From Acidobacteriota bacterium (GTDB taxonomy: Bacteria; Acidobacteriota; UBA4820; DSQY01), in NCBI GenBank assembly GCA_022759065.1, contig JAEMPZ010000001.1:1-11609 (forward strand): 11,609 nucleotides of DNA, written 5' to 3'. The stretch's first letter is position 1, and each line of letters opens with the position of its first letter. Shown one piece after another: positions 1-5,421 of the stretch. A program made the position numbers and the translations under genes. The notes under the pieces are model-generated. The model searched no databases, was not told the DNA's origin, and saw only the letters and a list, made by a program, of their open reading frames with translations.

Positions 1-37
1 CTGTCCAAAATAGCTTTTACAGGGGCAGGGTGGGGTA

Positions 38-65
38 CGCATTCCGAAGCGAAGCGAGGAATGCG
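38..65. repeat. REP-like hairpin
   Basis: An 8-bp perfect inverted repeat (CGCATTCC at 38-45, GGAATGCG at 58-65) encloses a 12-nt loop made of GAAGCGAAGCGA. A GTGGGG-like tract lies just 5' of it. The arrangement of a G-rich foot followed by a short hairpin resembles REP sequences mobilised by Y1 (RAYT) transposases, but no transposase is present in the window. A T-tract is lacking, so it is not a typical intrinsic terminator. The pairing is seen directly; the REP assignment is inference. Confidence 0.4.
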
Positions 66-89
66 CGTTCCGGCGCCGTTGGGCCGTTG

Positions 90-107
90 CGTTTGCACGC
101 GCAAGCG
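90..107. repeat. small hairpin in intergenic region
   Basis: CGTTTGC (90-96) can pair with GCAAGCG (101-107) across a 4-nt loop, giving seven pairs including one G-U. It sits between the REP-like hairpin and the octamer array, so the first 110 bases are a run of stem-forming sequence. Its function is unknown. Confidence 0.3.
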
Positions 108-111
108 GACG

Positions 112-225
112 GTTAGAGAGTAAGAGGGTTAGAGAGTAAGAAGGTCAACAAATGCAATTCCCGCGCATGAAAGCACGTCTTTCACTTTCTCACTTTCTCA
201 CTCTCTCACTTTCTTACTTCATCAC
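112..225. repeat. inverted pair of degenerate 8-bp tandem arrays
   Basis: The left array (112-143) is four octamers: GTTAGAGA, GTAAGAGG, GTTAGAGA, GTAAGAAG. The right array (178-225) is six octamers of the complementary type: TCTTTCAC, TTTCTCAC, TTTCTCAC, TCTCTCAC, TTTCTTAC, TTCATCAC. The reverse complement of the right arm follows the same GTNAGARR consensus, so the two arms could form a long imperfect stem of about 30 pairs around a 34-nt centre (144-177). No coding sequence covers it. The periodicity and orientation are read directly; a role as a mobile or structured repeat is inference. Confidence 0.6.
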
Positions 226-316
226 TCCGATGCTGCAGATGGTCCGACGCCGCCAGCGTTACCAAGGATAGGAGGCGCGCCTTCGTCATGGACCCTGGGG
301 ACCTCGTTTCTAAGTT

Positions 317-348
317 GAAGGCACGATATTTCAATCGCGGAATTTCGG
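317..348 (+). repeat. 32-bp intergenic repeat, copy 1
   Basis: This 32-bp sequence with the core GATATTTCAATCGCGGA matches 4817-4848 at 29 of 32 positions; the differences are at 324, 342 and 347. Within it the pentamer ATTTC occurs twice, 14 nt apart. It ends 8 nt before a candidate -10 box (TAGAAT, 357-362) of the ABC exporter operon. It could be a shared operator, an upstream promoter element, or a dispersed repeat. Confidence 0.6.
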
Positions 349-356
349 TTACGTAG

Positions 357-362
357 TAGAAT
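357..362 (+). promoter_or_regulatory. candidate -10 box of ABC exporter operon
   Basis: TAGAAT matches the sigma-70 -10 consensus at five of six positions. It lies 28 nt upstream of the start codon at 391, whose ribosome-binding site GGAGGAGGG lies at 373-381. No convincing -35 hexamer is visible, and the 32-bp repeat occupies the -35 region. The call is weak on its own. Confidence 0.3.
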
Positions 363-390
363 AGCTTTTTATGGAGGAGGGCCCATTAGA

Positions 391-1311
391 ATGGACGCGC
401 TGACTTATAGCCAGGTGGCCAAGTCCTTCGGGGACGTCGCGGCCGTGAAACCGCTTGACCTCGCCATTCCGGAAGGAGGCATTTTCGGCTTGCTCGGCCC
501 TAACGGCGCGGGCAAGACGACGCTCATCCGGATGACGATGGGCATCTACCTGCCCGACGCCGGGCAGATCGAGGTCATGGGCAAGCCGCGCGGCCGGGAG
601 ACGGCCTCCCTCTTAGGCTATCTGCCCGAGGACCGAGGCCTCTATCTCAAGATGAAAGTGGGCGAGCTTCTGCGCTTCTTCGGCTGCCTCAGAGGCCTTA
701 CCACCCACGAAGCCTCAAGCCGGGCCACGGCAGGACTTAAACGGCTCGGGCTCGCCCAGTGGGAAAACAACAAGGTGGACGAGCTGTCCAAAGGCATGCA
801 GCAGAAAATCCAACTGCTGGTGGCTATCCAGCACCGCCCCAAGGTGGCGATCCTTGACGAGCCATTCTCGGGCCTCGATCCGGTAAACGTGGAACTTTTC
901 ATGGATGTAATCCAAGAAGCCATCAAAGAGGGCACCACGGTTGTTCTCTCCACGCACCAGATGGAACAGGTGGAAAAGCTCTGCCACTCGATCGCGCTCA
1001 TCAACAAGGGGCAGATCGTGCTGCGGGGGGACGTCGCAAAAATCCGCGGCGACTACGGTTCTCGAGCCGTACAGGTCGAGTATTCAGACGGGGCCTCACT
1101 CGCTCCCGAGACTTTCAGCGACCTCGCGGAACAGGCCATGATTCATCCCAACGAAGCCCGCTTCTTCCTGCGCCCCACGGCCCATTCCGGAATGATTTTG
1201 AAGCGGCTGTTGGAACACCACGTCAAGGTCTCGAAGTTCGAGGAGGCGCAGGCCTCAATGCACGACATTTTCGTAAAGGTCGTCACGGGGGAGGACGCCC
1301 ATGCGAACTAA
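391..1311 (+). CDS. ABC-2 type exporter, ATP-binding protein (NatA-like)
   Basis: This is the cytoplasmic ATPase of an ABC-2 exporter, 306 residues, typical for the NatA/CcmA-like class. Visible motifs are Walker A GPNGAGKT (residues 36-43), a Q-loop region around GYLPEDRGLY (76-85), the signature LSKGMQQK (132-139), Walker B VAILDEP (152-158) and the H-loop His189 in STHQMEQ. After the nucleotide-binding domain comes a C-terminal regulatory-type extension (about 205-306) of the DUF4162 kind common in NatA relatives. The ATG at 391 is preceded by a strong GGAGGAGGG ribosome-binding site. Its stop overlaps the permease gene by 11 nt, so the two products almost certainly form one transporter. 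The substrate cannot be read from sequence; Na+ export (NatA) and exported peptides or drugs are both precedented for this family. Confidence 0.93.
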   Translation: MDALTYSQVAKSFGDVAAVKPLDLAIPEGGIFGLLGPNGAGKTTLIRMTMGIYLPDAGQIEVMGKPRGRETASLLGYLPEDRGLYLKMKVGELLRFFGCLRGLTTHEASSRATAGLKRLGLAQWENNKVDELSKGMQQKIQLLVAIQHRPKVAILDEPFSGLDPVNVELFMDVIQEAIKEGTTVVLSTHQMEQVEKLCHSIALINKGQIVLRGDVAKIRGDYGSRAVQVEYSDGASLAPETFSDLAEQAMIHPNEARFFLRPTAHSGMILKRLLEHHVKVSKFEEAQASMHDIFVKVVTGEDAHAN

Positions 1312-2593
1312 CTGGATGAACATCTACGCCATCGTGCGCCGGGAATTTCTGGAACGCGTCCGCAAAAAGTCGTTTCTCGTCTCCACGCTCATAACGCCTT
1401 TGATCTTCGGCGCCCTTATGTTCCTGCCGGCCTTCCTGCAGATAGTCCAGACAGGGAAGCCGGTGGACTTGCTGATCATTGACAGAACGGGCTGGGCAGG
1501 CAAGAACGTCATCGCCGCCGATGCGCGCGCAAAGGGCCAGCCATCCACGCTTGAAGGCCAGGCGGCACGAGGCTCCAAGAACGCCGCGACACTGAAAATG
1601 GCGCCACAGGACTCTGACCTGGAAAAAATCAAGATGGAGATAGGCGACGGCAAGGTGGACGGGCTGCTCCTTCTTGAAAACGATCCTGCGAAGGAACTGA
1701 AGGCGACGTATTATGGCCAGAACGTGTCCAACCCGCAGCTATTTCAGATGCTTGACGACCGCCTGAACGCCGCGCTGATGGAACACAGGATCGAGAGCCT
1801 CGGCCTTGACAAGAACCTGGCCGAAAAGCTCAAGGGCAGCGCCGCATTTGAAACTGTCAAGGTCGAAAAAGGCGGCAAGACGCGCAAGGGCTCCATCATG
1901 GACTTTGTCCTGCCGATCATGCTGGCGCTTGTCATCTATATGATGATCATCATGTACGGCGTGGCCATAATGAACGGCGTCCTTGAAGAGAAGAACAACA
2001 AGGTGGTGGAGGTGATCCTCTCTGCCGCCAGGCCATTTGAGTTGATGATGGGCAAGATCGCGGGAATAGCGGCCGTGGGCCTGCTGCAGTACGGAATCTG
2101 GTTTGCCCTGGGCGCCGGCCTCTATCTCTCCAATCCGATGAACTTTCAGTCGTACCTCGAAGGCCCCATCGTCAAGCCGCTCCAGCTCGTTCTTTTAGTG
2201 CTCTACTTCCTTCTCGGCTTCATCTTCTATTCGAGCCTCTACGCAGCGGTCGGCGCCACCTGCACGACGCAGCAGGAGACGCAGCAATGGCAGATGCCCA
2301 TAACATTCGGCCTTGTCATCCCGTTTGTTCTGATGATGCCTACGCTTCAAACTCCTAACGCTCCCTGGGTCGTCTTTTTAAGCCTCTTTCCTGTCTCGTC
2401 TCCCATCACGATGCTGTTGCGCACTGGAGCCGTGGAAGTCCCCTACTGGCAACTGGCGGCCAGCCTTGCGCTGCTGGCATTGGGAACGATCGTCGTGGCG
2501 TGGGCCGCGGCTAAAATCTACCGCGTCGGGATTCTAATGACCGGAAAACGGCCGAGCATCCCCGAAGTGCTGCGCTGGATCAGGCAGGCGTGA
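1301..2593 (+). CDS. ABC-2 type exporter permease (NatB-like)
   Basis: This is the membrane partner of the upstream ATPase, 430 residues. The N-terminus carries an arginine-rich cytoplasmic stretch (RREFLERVRKKSF) followed by a first membrane segment at about residues 25-48. A large hydrophilic, presumably extracytoplasmic domain follows (about 50-200). Then come about five membrane segments between 201 and 405. Right after the second segment is the conserved cytoplasmic motif LEEKNNKVVEVILSAARPFELMMGK, at residues 228-252, diagnostic of NatB-type ABC-2 permeases. The gene overlaps the ATPase gene by 11 nt, with GGGGGAGGA just before the ATG. A second ATG at 1316 would also give a complete protein. 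The convergent ChaN-side operon ends 47 nt downstream, with no clear terminator hairpin between. Confidence 0.92.
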   Translation: MRTNWMNIYAIVRREFLERVRKKSFLVSTLITPLIFGALMFLPAFLQIVQTGKPVDLLIIDRTGWAGKNVIAADARAKGQPSTLEGQAARGSKNAATLKMAPQDSDLEKIKMEIGDGKVDGLLLLENDPAKELKATYYGQNVSNPQLFQMLDDRLNAALMEHRIESLGLDKNLAEKLKGSAAFETVKVEKGGKTRKGSIMDFVLPIMLALVIYMMIIMYGVAIMNGVLEEKNNKVVEVILSAARPFELMMGKIAGIAAVGLLQYGIWFALGAGLYLSNPMNFQSYLEGPIVKPLQLVLLVLYFLLGFIFYSSLYAAVGATCTTQQETQQWQMPITFGLVIPFVLMMPTLQTPNAPWVVFLSLFPVSSPITMLLRTGAVEVPYWQLAASLALLALGTIVVAWAAAKIYRVGILMTGKRPSIPEVLRWIRQA

Positions 2594-2640
2594 AAGCCCG
2601 GGTTATACTAATATGGATTAAATGGGGGCGGCTTGTAGAC

Positions 2641-3105
2641 TCAAGCGTCGCCTCCTCCCCTCTTCGGAAGATTCGGAGCTGATTCAGGCATCATCGGTGG
2701 CGTCTCTTCTTTTCCGCCGCCTTTGAGGATAGTGGTTCTTCCGCCAGATTCTAGCGTGGCGGCGGTCACTTCCCACTCCTTGTTTTGCTGCTTTGAGAGC
2801 CTGACGGTGGCTGTTCCCTCGCCCTTGTCTCCCTTGAGAGAAAAATTGAGCTCGGCGTGGCCTTCGCCGTTGTTGATGCTCACCGAACCCTGCGGAAAAA
2901 GGCCAAAGCTCTTGATCGTTCCCACCTGCGCCTGCACCTGCGGGTCAGCCTTGAGAAACGCCTTGGCCGTATCCTGCGCCCCGTTTTTCATCAGGAAACC
3001 AAATGGCGAGAGAACCAGCGCCGCGATGCAGCAAACACACAGCAGAACCACGAGGACGATGCCGCCTATCACGCCCAGAAAAAATTTGTCCGTGCCCTTA
3101 GCCAT
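2641..3105 (-). CDS. small membrane-anchored protein, Coa1/Tim21-like
   Basis: The product has 154 residues, beginning MAKGTDKFF. The start was chosen because its ATG overlaps the stop of the upstream ChaN-like gene (ATGGCTAA, 8-nt overlap), which indicates translational coupling; the open frame continues further upstream but only inside that gene. One strong membrane segment spans about residues 8-40 and includes a Cys-Val-Cys-Cys run. A soluble domain of about 75 residues follows (about 44-120), with the pattern of Coa1/Tim21-type domains (residues before an FG.FPQGSVSINNGEG stretch, then LKGDKGEGTATVRLSK and a W). The C-terminal tail is rich in Pro, Gly and charge and probably disordered. 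In mitochondria Coa1 helps cytochrome oxidase assembly; bacterial members are mostly uncharacterised. The family call rests on pattern memory and is tentative. The topology is clear. Confidence 0.7.
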   Translation of the reverse strand: MAKGTDKFFLGVIGGIVLVVLLCVCCIAALVLSPFGFLMKNGAQDTAKAFLKADPQVQAQVGTIKSFGLFPQGSVSINNGEGHAELNFSLKGDKGEGTATVRLSKQQNKEWEVTAATLESGGRTTILKGGGKEETPPMMPESAPNLPKRGGGDA

Positions 3106-4528
3106 GCTCAGCCTCCACCATCTCTTCGAGCTTCCTGCCGAAGGTGCGGCAGAAGTGGAACGGGTCATGCTGGGAGAAGATATAGTGCTTGAGATCCTCC
3201 CCGGATAGCTCCCCCGCGCTGTAGGAGCTGTAAAGCCCTTCCCCAAGCTGAAATCCGATCTGCTCGGAAAGACTGTAAAGCAATTCGGCGTCCAGTTTCA
3301 GGTAGCGCCTCATCTCCATTTCAGAAAGCCGCGAGCAGCCGCGGGCCTTTTCGATGTCGCTGAAAAAGTCGAGCGTGCCTTTAAGGACGCTGAGCTGGCG
3401 CTGGGCGTAGGCGCGCTCTTTCGCGGTGCGAAGGCGCTTCAAGTCCTCTATTGCACGGCGCATCTGCTCTCGCGTGCGGTAGTGACGCATCGGGTTTATC
3501 AGCTTGGACGCCACGAAGCCGCTGGCAAAGTAGTGTAGGCGCCGGAAGAAAGCCTCCCCGCACTCGCCGACGTCCAGGTCGGCCCCCATCAGATAGTGCG
3601 CCGCCTCCTGCACCGTCCTGTTCACGTCGAGCATGGGGATGTAGATGATGTTGCCCTGCTTGATGAAGAGCGCCCGGCCATCCTGGATTATCCTTGCCTG
3701 CGTGCGGCCAGGCTCCCTCCTGAAGTACGGCCCGTTCAGAAAATCCAAATCTCTCATCGTGAAGACCTGGAAGTCGTCATCACGCTTGAGCTTTAATGCA
3801 AAAAGATCCTTGAGCACCTTTATGTACTCATGGACGCTTTCCGTCAGATCGGGCGCGTCATCCAAGCCGCCGCCGTCCGGCGTGCTGGGCTTGCAGTATC
3901 CATGCATCGCGCAAAGCCCTTCGCCGCCGTGTTCAAGCCAAGTAAGGTTGGTCTGGACCTTGATCCACGGCGGGGTGTTGTTGACCAGGTAGCGGCCGTC
4001 GTCTATTTTGAACCAGCCGAAAGGTTCAATTCCCGCTCTCAGCCTTCGCATGATCACCGACTCGCTGTTCTGGTAGAGAATCACGGGATGCAAGCCCCGC
4101 CTTTCAAGTTCCCGCGGAAGATGGCGCGGGCCTAAGTGAAGGTCGCCCACCAGCACCGCCACCAGCGAGCCAGGGCGCTCGCTTTTGATTTCCGCAAGCC
4201 TTCTTGCCATGAAGAGGTCCCGCGCCTTCAGCCCGCCGCTCGTGTTGATTCCATGGGCCTCCAGCTTCGCCGAACGGGCAAAGGCAAGGATGGGCTTGTA
4301 GTGGGAAAAGTCGAAGCCCCAATCCGAGAAAAAACCTATCCTTTCGAGAAATGTTCCATCGTCCTCGATCTTTCCGTCCAGGTAGCCGGCCAAGGCTTCG
4401 TCGTGATGTGCCTGGACCATCTCCAAGGCGAGCACGGGTTTTTGCCCGGCGTCGCAAAGCATCCTGACTACTTCGAGGTATTGCTTCTGAGCCTGGTCGA
4501 GGGTGTGAAAGTCGGCGACTAGCGCCAA
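3098..4528 (-). CDS. ChaN-like (Tiki superfamily) protein, main fragment after in-frame stop
   Basis: This 476-residue reading frame starts at TTG 4528 and carries a ChaN/haem-binding-uptake (Tiki/EreA-like) domain. Motifs are VADFHTLDQAQ (His8), the acidic LALEMVQAHHDEAL (Glu36), a GFFSDWGFDFSHYKPILAFAR stretch, and LVGDLHLGPRHL (127-138). After about residue 190 follows a further 280 residues, largely helical and charged, which I do not recognise. Known ChaN proteins are lipoproteins of about 280 residues, so this is a long form without a lipobox. The TTG has no good ribosome-binding site and no ATG precedes the essential His. In-frame sequence continues upstream for nine codons to a single TAA (4556-4558), beyond which the same frame stays open to ATG 4723. 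The original gene was most likely 3098-4723. It is co-transcribed with the Coa1-like gene. Confidence 0.75.
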   Translation of the reverse strand: MALVADFHTLDQAQKQYLEVVRMLCDAGQKPVLALEMVQAHHDEALAGYLDGKIEDDGTFLERIGFFSDWGFDFSHYKPILAFARSAKLEAHGINTSGGLKARDLFMARRLAEIKSERPGSLVAVLVGDLHLGPRHLPRELERRGLHPVILYQNSESVIMRRLRAGIEPFGWFKIDDGRYLVNNTPPWIKVQTNLTWLEHGGEGLCAMHGYCKPSTPDGGGLDDAPDLTESVHEYIKVLKDLFALKLKRDDDFQVFTMRDLDFLNGPYFRREPGRTQARIIQDGRALFIKQGNIIYIPMLDVNRTVQEAAHYLMGADLDVGECGEAFFRRLHYFASGFVASKLINPMRHYRTREQMRRAIEDLKRLRTAKERAYAQRQLSVLKGTLDFFSDIEKARGCSRLSEMEMRRYLKLDAELLYSLSEQIGFQLGEGLYSSYSAGELSGEDLKHYIFSQHDPFHFCRTFGRKLEEMVEAEHG

Positions 4529-4555
4529 CCCGGCGGCAATGGCGTTTTCAATGAA

Positions 4556-4723
4556 TTACTCCGGGGCGCAAGGCGACGGCCGCGCCCGCTCAAGCACAGA
4601 CGCGTAGGAGCGGTAGTAACGCCTCAGGTCCGGCGGTTCAGGGCCTTCAATCTCGCGGACTTGCCTTTTAAGCCCCTTCAGCAAGTTACGGTAGAAGGCG
4701 TAACCCGTCAGTTTCCGCGCCAT
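4556..4723 (-). pseudogene. N-terminal fragment of the ChaN-like gene, ended by in-frame TAA
   Basis: These 55 codons run from ATG 4723 to TAA 4556-4558 and lie in exactly the same frame as the 476-codon segment downstream. The product is basic and helical (MARKLTGYAFYRNLLKGLKR, then RRYYRSYASVLERARP), resembling the leader that precedes the VGDFHTL motif in long ChaN-family proteins. GGGGGAGGT lies just upstream of ATG 4723, the best ribosome-binding site in this operon, and a TATAAT box lies at 4742-4747. An ATG at 4753 is in frame but would start upstream of that -10 box, so 4723 is preferred. Joined, the two parts would make about 540 residues. A nonsense mutation from CAA, GAA or AAA, a sequencing error, or a split gene with re-initiation are all possible. 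I favour mutation or error. Confidence 0.6.
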
Positions 4724-4741
4724 GACCTCCCCCAGGAAAAG

Positions 4742-4747
4742 ATTATA
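4742..4747 (-). promoter_or_regulatory. -10 box of the ChaN-like operon
   Basis: The minus strand reads TATAAT, a perfect sigma-70 -10 hexamer, 18 nt upstream of ATG 4723 and followed by its strong ribosome-binding site. A TTATCC hexamer 17 nt further upstream is a weak -35 match (3 of 6). This predicts a very short leader of about 12 nt. Confidence 0.5.
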
Positions 4748-4816
4748 CCCCATACGCGAACCGTGGATAAGAGCGTGTAAGAGACATCATCTCGCGATGG
4801 CAGCCCAACCGTGACC

Positions 4817-4848
4817 GAAGGCATGATATTTCAATCGCGGAGTTTCAG
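4817..4848 (+). repeat. 32-bp intergenic repeat, copy 2
   Basis: This is the second copy of the element at 317-348, with 29 of 32 identical positions. It lies in the divergent promoter region between the ChaN-like operon and hicBA and ends 14 nt before the hicB -10 box, so it covers the -35 region. Its position relative to the -10 differs from copy 1 (14 against 8 nt), which argues somewhat against a strictly positioned activator site. Confidence 0.6.
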
Positions 4849-4862
4849 AGGAAAGAATGGTG

Positions 4863-4868
4863 TATAAT
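4863..4868 (+). promoter_or_regulatory. -10 box of hicBA
   Basis: A perfect TATAAT lies 29 nt upstream of the hicB ATG, followed by the ribosome-binding site GGAGG at 4881-4885. No good -35 hexamer is present at 16-18 nt spacing; the 32-bp repeat occupies that place. HicBA operons are usually autorepressed by the complex, so the repeat is a candidate operator, but this is inference. Confidence 0.5.
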
Positions 4869-4891
4869 CTTTCTTTGGTTGGAGGCGCGCA

Positions 4892-5107
4892 ATGCTGTTT
4901 CACGTCACGATCGAAAAAGCCGAAGACGGATGGCTTGTTGCTGAGGTTCCCGCCCTTCCAGGGTGTGTTTCACAGGGCCGAGATGAGAAGGAGGCCCTTG
5001 ACAACATTCGGGAGGCCATTACCGCCTGGCTCTGGGCCGAGGACCAGAAAGCATTTTCCGCGCGGCCCGCAAAGCCTGGTGCGCAACCTATAGTCGTGGC
5101 CGTCTGA
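4892..5107 (+). CDS. hicB: HicB-family antitoxin
   Basis: This 71-residue protein is the antitoxin that binds and blocks the HicA mRNA interferase. The HicB pattern is clear: FHVTIEKAEDGWLVAEVPALPGCVSQG (3-29), then the helix DEKEALDNIREAITAWL (31-47). This is the partial RNase-H-like fold of the family. The protein stops soon after, with no visible C-terminal helix-turn-helix or ribbon-helix-helix DNA-binding domain, so it belongs to the short HicB class; how the operon is repressed is therefore unclear. The ATG is fixed by GGAGG seven bases upstream. The gene is followed after 2 nt by the toxin gene, the antitoxin-first order, reversed relative to Escherichia coli hicAB. Confidence 0.9.
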   Translation: MLFHVTIEKAEDGWLVAEVPALPGCVSQGRDEKEALDNIREAITAWLWAEDQKAFSARPAKPGAQPIVVAV

Positions 5108-5109
5108 AC

Positions 5110-5337
5110 ATGGGCCGCCTTGGCAACATATCCGGACAAGAGGCCGCGAAGGCTTTTGGAAAGGCTGGATGGAGGGCAGTTGGCCAAGTCGGAAGCCACT
5201 TGGTAATGGTAAAAGAGGGCGTCCGCGTTAACTTGTCTATACCTCAACACAAAGAGTTATCAACCGGCACTCTTCGTGCGTTAATTCGTTATGCCGGTTT
5301 AACCGTGGGTCAGTTTCTGAATCTGCTTCGAGATTGA
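5110..5337 (+). CDS. hicA: HicA-family toxin (mRNA interferase)
   Basis: This 75-residue HicA/YcfA-like protein has a dsRBD-type fold and cleaves mRNA when free of HicB. The family pattern is visible: SGQEAAKAFGKAGW (8-21), the catalytic region VGSHLVMVKEG with His30 (27-37), the strand VRVNLSIPQHKEL (38-50), and the closing GTLRALIRYAGLTVGQFLNLL (53-73). The key His is present, so the toxin looks intact. The start lies 2 nt after the hicB stop with little ribosome-binding sequence of its own, implying translational coupling. The loop after the His is VMVKEG rather than the frequent IYRHPDG-like form. No terminator is evident before hflX. Confidence 0.9.
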   Translation: MGRLGNISGQEAAKAFGKAGWRAVGQVGSHLVMVKEGVRVNLSIPQHKELSTGTLRALIRYAGLTVGQFLNLLRD

Positions 5338-5421
5338 CTACTCTGGCCTTGCCACTTTGCCCCCGTCGCCTCATCACCCCTCCCCTCCAGTTATTGTGGT
5401 ATCTTGGCGCATGGAGGGCCG

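Noticed and set aside
288..356. 22-codon open frame starting at ATG 288 with an AGGAGG upstream
   Set aside because: The spacing from AGGAGG is too long, half of the frame is the 32-bp repeat, and the frame is not kept in the second repeat copy, where a TGA arises.
2594..2640. Possible terminator or promoter (TATACT) between the convergent operons
   Set aside because: Only a short CCCGGG palindrome is present, no stem with a T-tract, and no gene for a promoter here to serve.
3106..3246. Upstream extension of the small membrane protein frame to a start at 3246
   Set aside because: The extra 47 residues lie inside the ChaN-like gene in another frame and look like shadow sequence; the ATG at 3105 overlaps the upstream stop and opens directly before the membrane segment.
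4857..5093. 78-codon plus-strand frame overlapping hicB
   Set aside because: It starts before the hicB -10 box and has no motif; hicB in the other frame is clearly real.
5404..5421. TTG start for hflX at 5404
   Set aside because: ATG 5422 has GGAGGG at proper spacing, and the TTG would place that site within the coding sequence.
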